Of a DNA stretch of 64,000 bases, positions 24,266 to 64,000 are shown one piece after another; within the stretch, counting starts at the first letter, position 1; each line of letters opens with the position of its first letter. Position numbers and translations under genes: made by a program. Source of the DNA: Phoebastria nigripes (Eukaryota; Chordata; Aves; Procellariiformes; Diomedeidae); contig JAYKAV010000778.1 of NCBI GenBank assembly GCA_035582835.1, positions 1,949,236-2,013,235 of the forward strand. The letters run 5' to 3'. The notes under the pieces are model-generated. The model was not told the DNA's origin. It ran no database searches and worked only from the letters and a program-made list of their open reading frames with translations.

Positions 24266-25910
24266 ATGCATATTTAACCTTCTTGCATTATTTTCATAAC
24301 TAAAAGGCAGTGATGTTTAGATGTAATCAGCAGCACCCCAAGTTAACACTCTAATATGAATAACGGCAAAATTCAGCCTTTTCGGATTCTGTCAGGCTTT
24401 GCTGACATTAATTCTAAATTATATATTGTTCAATGTTACGGTAAGACTGAAACAGAACTCTAAGCCCCTGCCTCTGACACCACAAGACACAGTGGGTCAT
24501 TTCAAACACTCAGGGCTGCCACGAGGGTGAAATCCTGTTCGCCCTTCTTTCCTCCCCAGCCCTCACTGGGCCACGTGCTGGGCCTCAGCACTTACTAGAT
24601 AGTTCTGTGCACTGATTTAACTAACCAAATAAAAGTCAAATAAATCCTCCTCTTTGTTACTGAAATAAGTCAGGTTAACAAAAGACGTGGTAAATGCCAG
24701 AGCTGCCAAAGCTGCAGGGCAGAGTGCTAGAGCAGAGAAAGAGAGGAACCTCTTCTTTCCATGCCCCCTCAGCCACTGCAGTCTGAATGGCTGCAGGTTC
24801 AGTCAGCGTGATCTGCTAATACAGAATGTATCCATTTGTAGGACTGCTCCGAATAGGAAAAAAAGTCGTCAGTAAAATCAAATGTCTGATCCCCATTAAA
24901 CATTGCTCAAAATGTCAAGCTGAAAAAAGATAGGNAGTTCAATAAATAGCAGCATTGACTTTGCATGCAATTGTAGAATAAATCAGAACTGAACATAAGG
25001 AGTAAACATATCTAAAACCTTACAAAATTAATCTTTCATAGTTGCATGATAACTCTGTATTTTAAAATTAGCATCCTATTCTGCTATATCAGTTTGTAGC
25101 TTATGTGGTTAAATTTAATTTTAATAAGTTAAAGTATATAGCTTATAGGGTGAACAAATCTGATAAATGTGTTTAAAAATGTACACTAACATAGAGCAGG
25201 TATATTAATAGGACTGTCTATTACTGCAGTTTACTTGAATTCCCTTCGAAAATCTTATTTAATACTTGCAAACCAGAACCATTTTTAAAGAATTATTATT
25301 ATTAAGGCTTTTCAAATAAAAAGTTAGAAATTCTCTGGGTAAACTTGTATTAAAGACACTTGAAGGTTTGTGAAAGCACAGACTCTCAGAGAAGTCAGTT
25401 GAAAAAAAACCATGTCACCTCCTGCTACCTATCAGGACAAACACTGCTCTATTATAACTACATTTACTGCATTATATATGGTAATATGTTTATCCATTTT
25501 GTTAGTCTAAGTATCTAGTAACCACAGTCTGAGGGAACACTTTTTAAACTGCAACTAATTAAATCTTCTTACAAAATTAGTAACATCTAGTTGATCCCAC
25601 TGCTGTAAGATGCATACACCCAAAGGGACCATTTTTAATATAAACTGTAGAAGACAAGCTGAGTAACAGAGGTAAGCGTTAAGGCAACTAGAGTAACAAA
25701 TCAAAGAACCAGAAGTTTAGCACCTCTTCTCCTCAGTTCACCTCTATTTGCATATTTATTTAAACAGTCGTAACTCCTAAGCAAAGTACAGTCAACTGGG
25801 TACCTAGTTATCACACACACAGAGATTCAAGGTTTGTGCCCATATACAGGCTACATGAAATGCAAAAGTCAGATCCAGATTTTTTTTTTTTTTTTTTTTT
25901 TTAAAATAAT
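24266..25910 (-). other. USP53: USP53 3' UTR (probable)
   Basis: Non-coding sequence downstream of the USP53 stop codon. It includes a T19-21 homopolymer at about 25881-25901 immediately beside the stop codon (oligo-A in the transcript) and a short GC-rich stretch near 24475-24600 with a CACGTG. The extent is inferred from the position of minus-strand AATAAA hexamers. Confidence 0.45.
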
Positions 25911-54542
<28,632 letters not shown>

Positions 54543-55461
54543 TGTCCAGTTAAGGTTAACACATGTTAAAAGTTATTAGAATAAAAGTTCTTATTAAGCC
54601 AGTTGCACAGTAACTGACTTCTTCCAGGGATATCAATAAAGTATTACTATAAATCATTAGTTGTATTATATCGCAAGTTTATACATATCACAAAAATGGA
54701 AAGTTCTTGACAGGCATTATACTCCTGTTCTCTCATTTCATTCCATCTTCTTTTTACTTTTAACTGTGACCCATGAAGTATATTCCAGTTTAGAAGACTC
54801 CATGTTTATTTCATTCTCTTTCCAGTGAATCTGAAATAGGAAAAAAACAGAAAATATAAAAGTAGAATCTTCCAAAATGTTAAAGACCACCTAAATCAGA
54901 AAAGAGATCATGGCCAAAACAACCTCTTAATCTAAAGGCAGATGCAATAACCAGGGAAGACGAGGAAAAACAATTGCCACCTAGAAGTTGTTTTTAAGGC
55001 AGAAGAATTAAATTATTTTATCTGCCATAATCAATTATATTCTAACTTACTATACACCTCTAAAGACCATGATAAAAATACTACTATAAAGGTTCTGCTA
55101 ACAATATGCAACAGCTTATAAAAAGACCATATAACATGAGTTATTCTAACTTTGAATCTCCAAGTCTAGTAAAAAGATTACCAAGAAATAAATATTTTTA
55201 TTCAACACTTGAAAGCCTAAGATGGTTTTGATTTCAATATCCCAGCAGATCACATGAACTGATATGTATTTCCATGTCTTAAGATTACTAAGATGTCATA
55301 GATGGATTCTCAGCTAGTACTCAGCTTTCAAAGTTTTGTACTACATAAATAAGTCATTAACCTAGTTGCATTCTTAAAGCATCCAGAAGAACATAGCTAA
55401 TAGCAGAGCAAGAACATTCTGGTAGCTGCCCCAATAACTCATTCCAAGATTTTCCAATTCT

Positions 55462-55489
55462 AACAATGAGAGTTGTTTCTCTCATTGTT
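55462..55489. repeat. inverted repeat, 11-bp arms, 6-base loop
   Basis: AACAATGAGAG, then TTGTTT, then CTCTCATTGTT, the exact reverse complement. It is in the USP53 5' intron, inside a small block just left of the long A tract. Confidence 0.95.
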
Positions 55490-55690
55490 GAAGGTACATA
55501 TTTAAGGTTCAATGACTCATCATCCAGAACATCACCACAGGCACATGTAAAGCCCATGCAGTGACCATCTCACAACAATGGATTATTCAATCAGTTTGGC
55601 ATTACTACATCATCCACATAAACATTTGAAGTAACAGCACAGAACAGAACAAACTTAAATAAACCAAAGCAATTAAGGCTGCATATTTGG

Positions 55691-55720
55691 GAAAGAAAGA
55701 AAGAAAATAAAAAAAAAAAN

Positions 55721-55780
<60 letters not shown>
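55691..55780. repeat. (GAAA)n followed by about 72 A, with an N
   Basis: GAAA units at 55691-55706 run into an A homopolymer at 55709-55780 broken only by an undetermined base at 55720. It is the longest homopolymer in the window. It could be an expanded simple repeat or the tail of an old retrocopy; length and assembly are uncertain. Confidence 0.9.
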
Positions 55781-55782
<2 letters not shown>

Positions 55783-58700
55783 GAAATTTGGGCCTCACAT
55801 TACAACCAAGATATTCACCTTAGATTTTACAAGCATGTGAGATACTAAAGACGCATCAGTATACTTCAAAACTTGCAGCCTTCTTACTATGATTTTTTTC
55901 CACTTTGCAAGCCTTTCAAGACTGGTGAGCAGCATTAAAAAACAAAAATAAATTTTGTAGTTGGAATGCTGTATAAATTGGAAGATAACTTTCCCCAGCT
56001 CAGAACAACCAACAACACATTCACATCAAACAGTTCTGCAGCTCTCAAATATTGTACAGCTGGGATACCACAGAAACAAATCATGTGACTTTCAAAAATA
56101 CCTGCAGGAAGTCTTGCACCCCTAAACTCATTCCCCTTTATTTAAAAGAAACATTGGTACTTGCTTGTATTATCAAAAAAATCAGTAACTGGAACCTAAC
56201 CAAAAGTCCCTTTTGCCCCATGCATAATCAGATGTTTTTTGTTTGTTTACCGATGTCACTGTATCTCACCCGTAAGTAATTTGATTTAATAATACTGGAA
56301 ATAGTAAGTGTGATTTGTGACAGCACTGAGCAAGGAGTCTGAAATCTAACTGGAAACTGACCTTGACAGAATATCATGTGATAATTTTGTTTTCTTTATG
56401 TTCACTTCAATAAACCCAGAAAGGAAAAAAAAAAAAGAAAAAGATGTAGTGAGTAACTGGAAATGCGTAACAGTTTAAGATCTTATTAGAACCTTAAATT
56501 AATTAAAAGGAGTATCAACTTCAATTTTTTTTTTTTCTACATAAAAGTCAAAGTGCTCCACAGCGTAACAGCTATTCTTCTACAAAGGAACAAACTCTAA
56601 GAAATCAGGGACAGAGGTGAAGGTAAGAGTAAAACAAAGATTAACACAGAAAAAGATTAAAGATTCTCTGAAGTCACATATGCAGAAGTGATAACATGAT
56701 CAAAAGAGCAATTAAAGGAACAAAAATATTTTTAACAAGTGTTTTCATTAGAAAGTTTCAGTACAGTACATAAATAGAAAATAATGAATCACTACAGTAA
56801 AGAGAATAAAGAGCAGTCAAGGAAAACATCTAAGGTGTATAGCTGTTTATAACCAGATACATATATATGCACACATATACAAAAAATACATATACATATA
56901 CATTCAAGAAGCCAGTATCACACATCAAAAGCGCCTAGTAATATGAAGCATCATTCGGCCCAAAGTCTCCTGCTATCACAGGGAACCATAACTTTTAATT
57001 CCTAAAAATAATGTTGTAACTATGATTTAAAAAATAAAGAACCCAGAAGAATCTTACATTTCAACTCTTTTAACTATCAAACACCTTCTACTGATTTCTG
57101 ATTTAATATTTCTATATCCATACTGAAAAACTGACCTAATACATTTTTGTCACAGAAAGAGCTTGCTCCTTGACATACCAGAGAAGCTTCTTGAGCATGC
57201 ACTTTCCTGGCAATACAGAGTTCTTAATTCCACTTTATATAATTTCCCATATGGAGGATTACATATGGTTTTCTCCACCCCCCTGCTGCTGTCCCAGAAG
57301 ACAAAACTGAAGTTAAGATGAACAATTTTTGGTAATCAGCAATATCAAACTGGGTACACTGAAGCGGAAAAAAACAGGAAAGAGACTGGACTGGGAACAG
57401 TACAGATGGCCTGTGGTAACCATAAAGGTGTAAAAGTGGATTTGTACTCCAACGCATGCTTGAGACATCCCTCACTGTGTTCCTACCTTTGAGTAGACAG
57501 GAGCAACAGGATCAACACAGTTCTGACCCAGAAACACCAGGCTTGCTATCAGGGTCTCCCAACCTACAATAAATTCCCTACTGAATACACTACACCTCTC
57601 AACTCCAAAACTGCTCGTACAGTGGTACCCCACCAACAGTGGCGATTCAGCTAGCCTGTCCCCTGTTGTCTGCATTTCAATGTAAAGATTGCTCAGCATA
57701 TAGCAGCCAAAATAAGGGAAGGAAATAGATGGAAAGTAAGGTAGACTGTATGCCAATGACAAAATACAGAAGTTACTGGGAAAAGACATGTTTCTGGTAT
57801 CTAAATTTCATTTGGAAACAGATCTCACATTCAACTGTGAGGTTGGACTGCAGCTGGTTATTTAAAGAAATCCAAGGATAGACAAGAATGGCAGGATTCA
57901 TTTCCAGCCAAAAAAAAAGTTGAATCCTTGCTTCGTAAGTAAGTTATTTTCTCATCTGAAGAAAAGCGTAACGATAGACCCAAAGTCATGTTAAATTTGG
58001 GAAACATTTGTGTTCTTTTTTTCTTTAAATGCAAAAGGGAGATAGCTGCTACAAACACATCTGTGAAACTGACCCCTAAGACCAAGAGACAAAAACTATA
58101 AAACATTCTGAAAAATTTTACCTCTGTAGTTCTCATTTTCAGCCTTGGGACTTAAAATATTAAGTCACAAGGGTAGAAGAGATTCCATCAACTTTTGTTT
58201 CTTTCTTATCATACTTTCAAGCACAATTTCCCCATGTTTCTGAAAAACAGATTTATGCATGGATATGGAAGGGAAGAACCTCTGAATTTACCTAGTCTGT
58301 ATATTAACTGCTAAGAAATACACATGCTGTTTTGGAAACAAGAGTTCTTCCAGAACAATTTAAGACAAAGAGCATTCATTCACTAAGAACTTCTAGAAAG
58401 TCATTGTGTCTTGCATTTCAGGGATGCCCTAGAACAAACATCCCATGCACTAAGCATTTAGCTGTTGGGCTGGGTTTTAGAGAAGTTGTAATGGTTCACT
58501 GCAAGAATTTAATAAAAAATGGTTCTGGATTAGCTCTATGTTACTGTCACATTACGTTAAGATGCTTGCTGTTTAATTTCACATCCACAAAGTTGTGAAT
58601 ACAATTTCAACTATCACACCAGGTAAGTGCATACAATCTTATTCTAATAAACTGCAGAATACATTCATTGTATGGTTTTCATATGTGGGCCAGATATTCA

Positions 58701-59397
58701 TTTTCCAAAGCACTGTGATATTATATTCATATGGCCTCTATTAACTACCCACAACATTAGTACACCTTTTCCTGAAAATCTAAATACAACACTAGAAAGA
58801 TCAGAAGTGACTACTTAAAAATTATTTTCATGCAACCTTCTCAAATTACTCTTTCTATAAATGCATTCTTTAAACTGCGTGTGTCAAACTAAACATACCC
58901 CCCTGCAGCAATTCAAAAGTGTCAAATATTTAAGAAAAAACAAGAAGAGTGTATCAGAAAGGTATTCCATTTAAAAGATCTCTCTGTACTTCTCCTACTT
59001 AACTAGAACTTTGCACCGAATGGGCACTCTAGTCCCTTTGTTTTATCTACTACTCTCTCTCCCCCAAAAAAGTCACAGTCAACTCAAGGAACAGACAGTA
59101 GCTGTGAAATAATACTATCTTGACACACAGTTCTCTGGGCAACCTGACTAGTAAGTCCTAGCCTGGAGTAGGAAGTTCCACTACCCTTTCTTTCTCCACT
59201 AATACCCTGTATCAAATACGATGGTGCATAGCTGCTCATTCACTAGTAAGAGGGGCACTGTAGACGAGCCTTCCAACGGTGTCATAAGCAATGGGATTAA
59301 CTTCTGTCATCCATTTGTCATCACAGCCTCTCCCTAAGGAGAGAAAGTTTATAGTAGCATCTTGTTCTGAAATTTACATTGTACAAATATTTCAAAG

Positions 59398-59474
59398 TTT
59401 TTTTTTTTTTTTTTTTTTAAAACAAAAACAAAGAAGAAGAAGAAGAAGAAGAAGAAGAAGAAGAAGAAGAAGAA
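59398..59474. repeat. poly-T run followed by (GAA)n, about 14-15 units
   Basis: T21 at 59398-59418, a short A-rich spacer, then an uninterrupted AAG/GAA run at 59431-59474. It reads as TTC repeats in USP53 sense. GAA/TTC tracts can form triplex structures. Confidence 0.95.
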
Positions 59475-62400
59475 AGAAAAAAGCCAAGATCAAAGAAAGC
59501 TATTGTGGAAGACGCTGGCAAGGATGTGTGCTCTTTAGTCACAGCAAATTTTTCTGGATTTGGACCATCGCCCAAGAGTATTAGTCCTCTGCTGACAAGC
59601 CTACCTTCATTGTAGATTGTTCCATAAACCAGAGAAGTGATGCTGCTGATCAACCTTGGTTCCTTCCACCTCCCATAAAGTTTGGTTAAGCTTTTAAATG
59701 ACTGGGACTCAGACCACTGACACCCTTAACCTAAAGTCAATATTCTATAGGTCTGTAATTAGGAACTGAAGACTGTTCTTACATGTCTGTGGTAAGCCAG
59801 TGTTNCTAAGAGCACTGTAGCATCTATTAGCCACTGGGGTTTACCAGTTCTTTGTAAGTTCTTGGCTTGACAAAGGTGTGGGTGACTGAGGATAGATCGT
59901 AAGCCATTGAACCATACAGAGTCTTCAGTAGGTCCAATCTTCCAGCAAAACANTTATTTCACATAGTGTTATTGACATGCTACATAAGATTTTTAGCATC
60001 TGAGAGTTAAAGAAATATTCTTGCCCTTCAGACTAAAGGGATCAATTTTGGATGACTGTTCTCAACCAAAGACACTAAACAAAGGCTATGAACTCTCAAA
60101 CCAACATTTATTTATCAGCCTAAGTTCTACCTTGCTTAATTTCAGTCACTGTTCTTCAGTCATCAATGACCTCATCAAGCACCTGGCTACCCTTAGTTGT
60201 GCAGCCTTACAGGACAAAATATATGCCTGTCACAAATTTCTGGCACTTGCCTTTATAGCTTCCAGAACAACAAATACACTAATCAGCAAAAACGCATGTT
60301 ATCACCTGTTTTGTTGGTATACCCTAGCATGTTAAGTAACTGCAGCTAGCACAGTCTTTTCAATGTAAGAAGTAATGTCACTAAATTAGCTTAGAGATCA
60401 GTGCAATTACTATTTTACCTAAACAAATCACTTTCTACAAGCACATTTGGGTTTAGGCATCTTCGATATCCATTTAGATAAAACTGATGAGATAAACAGT
60501 TGGCTCTGTGAATACTGGAACTATCAATGCCTGGCTCCTGATAGTTTTATGTCTCACGGCTGAGTTCTCGCAGTTTTCTCCCTAGTTGGGGCATATGCCA
60601 ACTCTGCTCCTTACATGCTCTCACAAGGTCTCTCTCTTCCAGCCAGCTGCCTGTTTTCATGCACTTTGTAAGTACATAATCATCTTTAAGACTTCTATCC
60701 CTTCTGTCAAATTGGGTGGAAACCTGCCAATGGGTTCAAAAGTTGTTGACTCTGTGTGTCTCCGAAATTTGGCTGAAGAATCAATATTTACATCTTCTCA
60801 GCTTCATTTTGCAACTACTCTCANTGTGTTGCATAAATGACTAATGGCAAACCTTTCTCATGCCCAATGCTAAGGTTACTTCTAAGCAACAGCTTTTTGC
60901 TTCTGCTGGCAGTTCACACCTCTGTGCTGAGCCTGGCAACCCACCCAATGGTCTGACAACTCTGGTAAATCAATTTCTAAACTGATATATGTTATAACTT
61001 AGGAATTTAGATACAAGACAACAAAAATTTGGAAGGAAGAGTGATTAAATATATTGCAAGGGAATAAACTTATGATGGGAAACCACTAGAGTTTTCTGCA
61101 GTGAGCCAACATTATCAGGGCTGTGGTTACTTTCTCCTCCTCAATAGAATGAAATCCATCAAAAATTCAACAACTTGCAACTGTGAGAATTTGAGTGTTT
61201 TCCACAGCTCAAAAGCTTGTCATTTAAAATTGCCAATTTTTGTCAACAGAGCAAAAATCTGATTTGTACTGTGACAATACTGAAGGTTGCAATGATTTTT
61301 CCCCACATTTGAAAAAAAAAAAAAAAACAAACAAAAAACAGTGAAGTTGCTTTAAAAATGTAGAAAAAGACTGAAATTCGAAATGAATAAACTCTTACAT
61401 CCACCTCAACGGGGCGGACTCATAATTTTTTTGGTCACTGCACAAATCCTGTCCCCTTCCACCTTTACTGTTGTGTTGAACTGTGTATGTCAACAGATTT
61501 TATTTGCTGTAAGATACACCTAATGCTTTTAGTAGTCACCAGTCTTTGTCTTTGAAAATGATACTATTCACTCCAAAAGCTGTCAAAGAAATATGTTTAT
61601 AAGAATGCAAATTCTCACTATTTGAAACATCAGATAAAGAAAAAAAAAATAGCATTAATAGCACTTACTTGCACTTACTTGCAACACACATAACATGAAA
61701 CAAGAATAACACTATAAGACCAAAAAAAAAAAAAAAAAAATCACATTCCTAGCAGTGACCATTAGCCTCGATTTTGCGGGCCATCTGCAAGTATACCAGC
61801 CAGTGGTATTGGTCTGACACGTTCTTTCTGCCTTCAGTCACTGACTCAAGAAGTCCCCAAGAGACAAAAGGGGTGTTTGATGGTTATCTCTTCTAGAAAT
61901 TCTTCCAACCAATCTCTGAAGATTTGAAACCCAGTCTTTTTCTATTTTAAAGATCTCTATTGTCTCTTCTCCAGCCCGTAGCTGTCCCTCATATGCCAAA
62001 ACACTGCTCCTGCATGTCATACTTCTCTGTATCCTTTCACGATGGGAGAACCAGAAGTGTAGATGCTATCCCAGATGGCTTTTGTATAAGTACGCAATTT
62101 TTTCTTTAAGCTGTTCCAATAAAAACTTTCCTGTTTGCATCAAAAACAAAACAACAGGTTCACAGCTTGGCATCTCTAGGCTGTTACAACCAGAAGCCAA
62201 CTTTAGAAATAGCTACAATGGGAACTCCGAGTAAAGACCTTAAAGAATACAAATTCCGAACCCATGACATGGGCCAGCATTTACAGTGAATCATCGCACA
62301 GAAACTACAGAGAAGAAGATTTTTTGTTTCTCCATCTTCCTACTCCTTTACAAAGTGCTTTATTCAAAGATTACCATGTACTCTTTTTTGAACCTCAAAA

Positions 62401-63813
62401 AGATAGAAGGTATCTTTACAACAATAATTCTCACACTTGCCTTTTTATCCCAGATTAACTGCCTGTCCAAACTGTAGCCTTGCCTTTCAGTTTTCCATGT
62501 AGATGTTTGATCATTAACAGAAGTGCAAAATACCAAGTTCTGTTCCTTCCCAAAAAGGCTTCTGATTTCCTAAGTCAGCAGGAAAAACTACGTAACTGAG
62601 TTACAAGGAATGGTAATATGAGCATCATCTTTAAGCCCACCCATATTTTATAGGCTTGACAAAAAAAGAATGATCTGAATCTTTACACTTCATATATTTC
62701 TTCACAAACAGATCTGTATCTACAAACATTTCACTCAGTCCACACATCTAAAATTCTGATCCAGTCCATCTCCCTGTTACAGCCTCAACCCTCAATCATC
62801 ATTTAACCTGGCCCCGACAAACTCCAACTTGTTTCCGCTTAAACCATGAGGATGTTTTTGAAGACCTCTCTGAATGGGTTTCATTCCCATGACTATGTCC
62901 CTCAAGTGACTAAACTGTTTTACTCTATCAAGAGGCATTAACTGAGGAAAAATGACAAAGTGTTGCTACCAAGATCTTGGAAAGCAATGTAACTGAAACA
63001 CATGATAGTGCTAATACCCTGATCCTGAAGTCCTATGGGTCTCATACCCAAACAATTCTGTCAGTAGTACATCACGCACACTGTATGACTGAAAAAGATT
63101 CTGCACTATCAAGTTTTGATATGAAAGTCAAGTGCATATTTTAGATGTTTTTACTGTCAACATCCCACTGGTCCAGGATAATAACTTTGTACACAAGTAA
63201 TTTGATATTTAAAAAAAACAACCAGTAAATAGATCTTACTTTGCAACAATTTGTTAGGGAAAGAAAGGATTACGTATCATTCGATGAAGCTCATTTATAT
63301 TCAGATTATAACATGAGTTCTCACTATTTTGATACCTAAAATCACCCTTTCATTCTACAAGAACAGGACAGTTAATAATAAAGTCAGTCAAGGCAATTTC
63401 CATTGCCTTGAGGGGGAAGGGGATACTGCATCATCAATCAGGCACAACACGATTCATGTGATTAAGTTTTTGCTCTTAAAATAATCCTAGTATCTTCAAA
63501 GTTAAGCAAAAGGGGATTTTTTTTTTGCATGTTCAAAATAAAGCATTAAGTAGAGATATGTAAAACCCACACTTATTTTGGGAAGGGAAAAATACATGTC
63601 GAGAAAACATGACATATTTCCTCTGAAAAGCTGATTTTAAAATATTTGCATTGAAAATCAAAGTAAGGGATAAACTTACGTAAATCGGATGCTAAGCAGA
63701 CAATTTGCATACATCTACCTACATGCCTCTGAAACTCTGTCTGTATGAATACAGCAAATAACACAGCCTCCAAATACTGTAAACTGATTAAATTTCAAAC
63801 AGCTCCATACTAC

Positions 63814-64000
63814 CTGTACTGGCATTTCCTGTTCTAAGCAGTCTTTGAAAACACTCCAGAAAAACTCGCTGATGGGCATGTGACTACCACGTTAAACATT
63901 AACTTTACATTCTGGCTCTTACAGAGTCAACATACGCGCTCGCACCGTCCCGACGCGAAAACCATGCCCGTTTCAAAGGCAGCCCACCCCTCCGCTTACA
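63814..64000 (-). promoter_or_regulatory. USP53: edge of USP53 promoter CpG island / non-coding first exon (candidate)
   Basis: From about 63935 to the window end the sequence becomes CpG-rich (about nine CpG in the stretch 63935-63998) after a long CpG-depleted region. A strong minus-strand donor, TACAG|GTAGTA, lies at 63814/63813, and weaker GT donors lie nearer the edge. This fits a USP53 first non-coding exon whose promoter lies mostly beyond the window. Confidence 0.45.

Larger units (their letters stand above)
54540..63800 (-). other. USP53: USP53 5' intron(s)
   Basis: This is 9 kb of non-coding DNA between the first coding exon and the right-edge CpG sequence. A minus-strand acceptor-like TTCCTATTTCAG at 54831 could start an extra non-coding exon, but I see no strong donor for it. 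The region holds an (A)72 run, a (GAA)n run, an 11-bp-arm inverted repeat and short unclassified blocks. No coding gene is supported in either strand. Confidence 0.6.

Noticed and set aside
54760..54830. Possible extra USP53 5' exon after the acceptor TTCCTATTTCAG at 54831
   Set aside because: Only weak donors (such as AAA|GTAAAA) follow, and there is no independent support. It is kept as a possibility in the 5' intron note, not called.
59291..59653. Arg- and Ser-rich frames (97 and 78 residues) on both strands
   Set aside because: The composition is produced by the GAA/TTC microsatellite.

Overview
This is a window of vertebrate nuclear DNA, almost certainly from a bird. The coding exons are short and separated by GT-AG introns. 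Only four genes occupy 64 kb, the intergenic DNA is AT-rich and poor in CpG, CpG islands mark promoters, and the recognisable interspersed repeats are CR1-type LINE 3' fragments of the avian kind. Single N bases and long homopolymers suggest a draft assembly. The species cannot be settled from the sequence.

The gene order is PDE5A (+), FABP2 (+), C4orf3/another-regulin (+), USP53 (-). As I recall it, this is the human 4q26 order (PDE5A, FABP2, C4orf3, USP53), read in the opposite direction. Bases 1-515 are the last PDE5A intron. The last PDE5A coding exon is at 516-653, followed by a 3' UTR that may run to about 5.76 kb. About 7.8 kb of intergenic DNA follows. FABP2 (intestinal fatty-acid-binding protein) lies at 13619-16238 in the classic four coding exons and encodes 132 residues. 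A CpG island at 20.1-20.9 kb holds the one-exon coding region of C4orf3 (another-regulin, ALN), a 56-residue single-span micropeptide. C4orf3 and USP53 converge on the stretch between about 21.3 and 24.2 kb.

The rest of the window, from about 24 kb to the right edge, is USP53 on the minus strand. I assembled 15 coding exons by hand from splice sites, codon phase and protein similarity. They join into one uninterrupted frame of 1,109 codons plus stop, with Cys41 and His301 of the ubiquitin-specific-protease core in place. The start codon is at 54266, preceded by an in-frame stop. The 5' UTR exons and promoter are not resolved, but CpG-rich sequence at the extreme right edge suggests that the promoter island starts there.

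The four genes do not form a functional unit. They are neighbours by conserved synteny: cGMP hydrolysis (PDE5A), enterocyte lipid handling (FABP2), SERCA regulation (C4orf3) and K63-ubiquitin editing at cell junctions (USP53). I found no CRISPR array, operon, phage, tRNA, rRNA or other novel multi-gene system. The points worth a second look are small-scale: a polyglutamine tract in the ALN micropeptide, a probable extended C-terminus of USP53, a C-rich/G-quadruplex element next to a USP53 splice donor, three clean inverted repeats, a CR1 copy with a doubled 3' end, and expanded simple repeats in the USP53 5' region.
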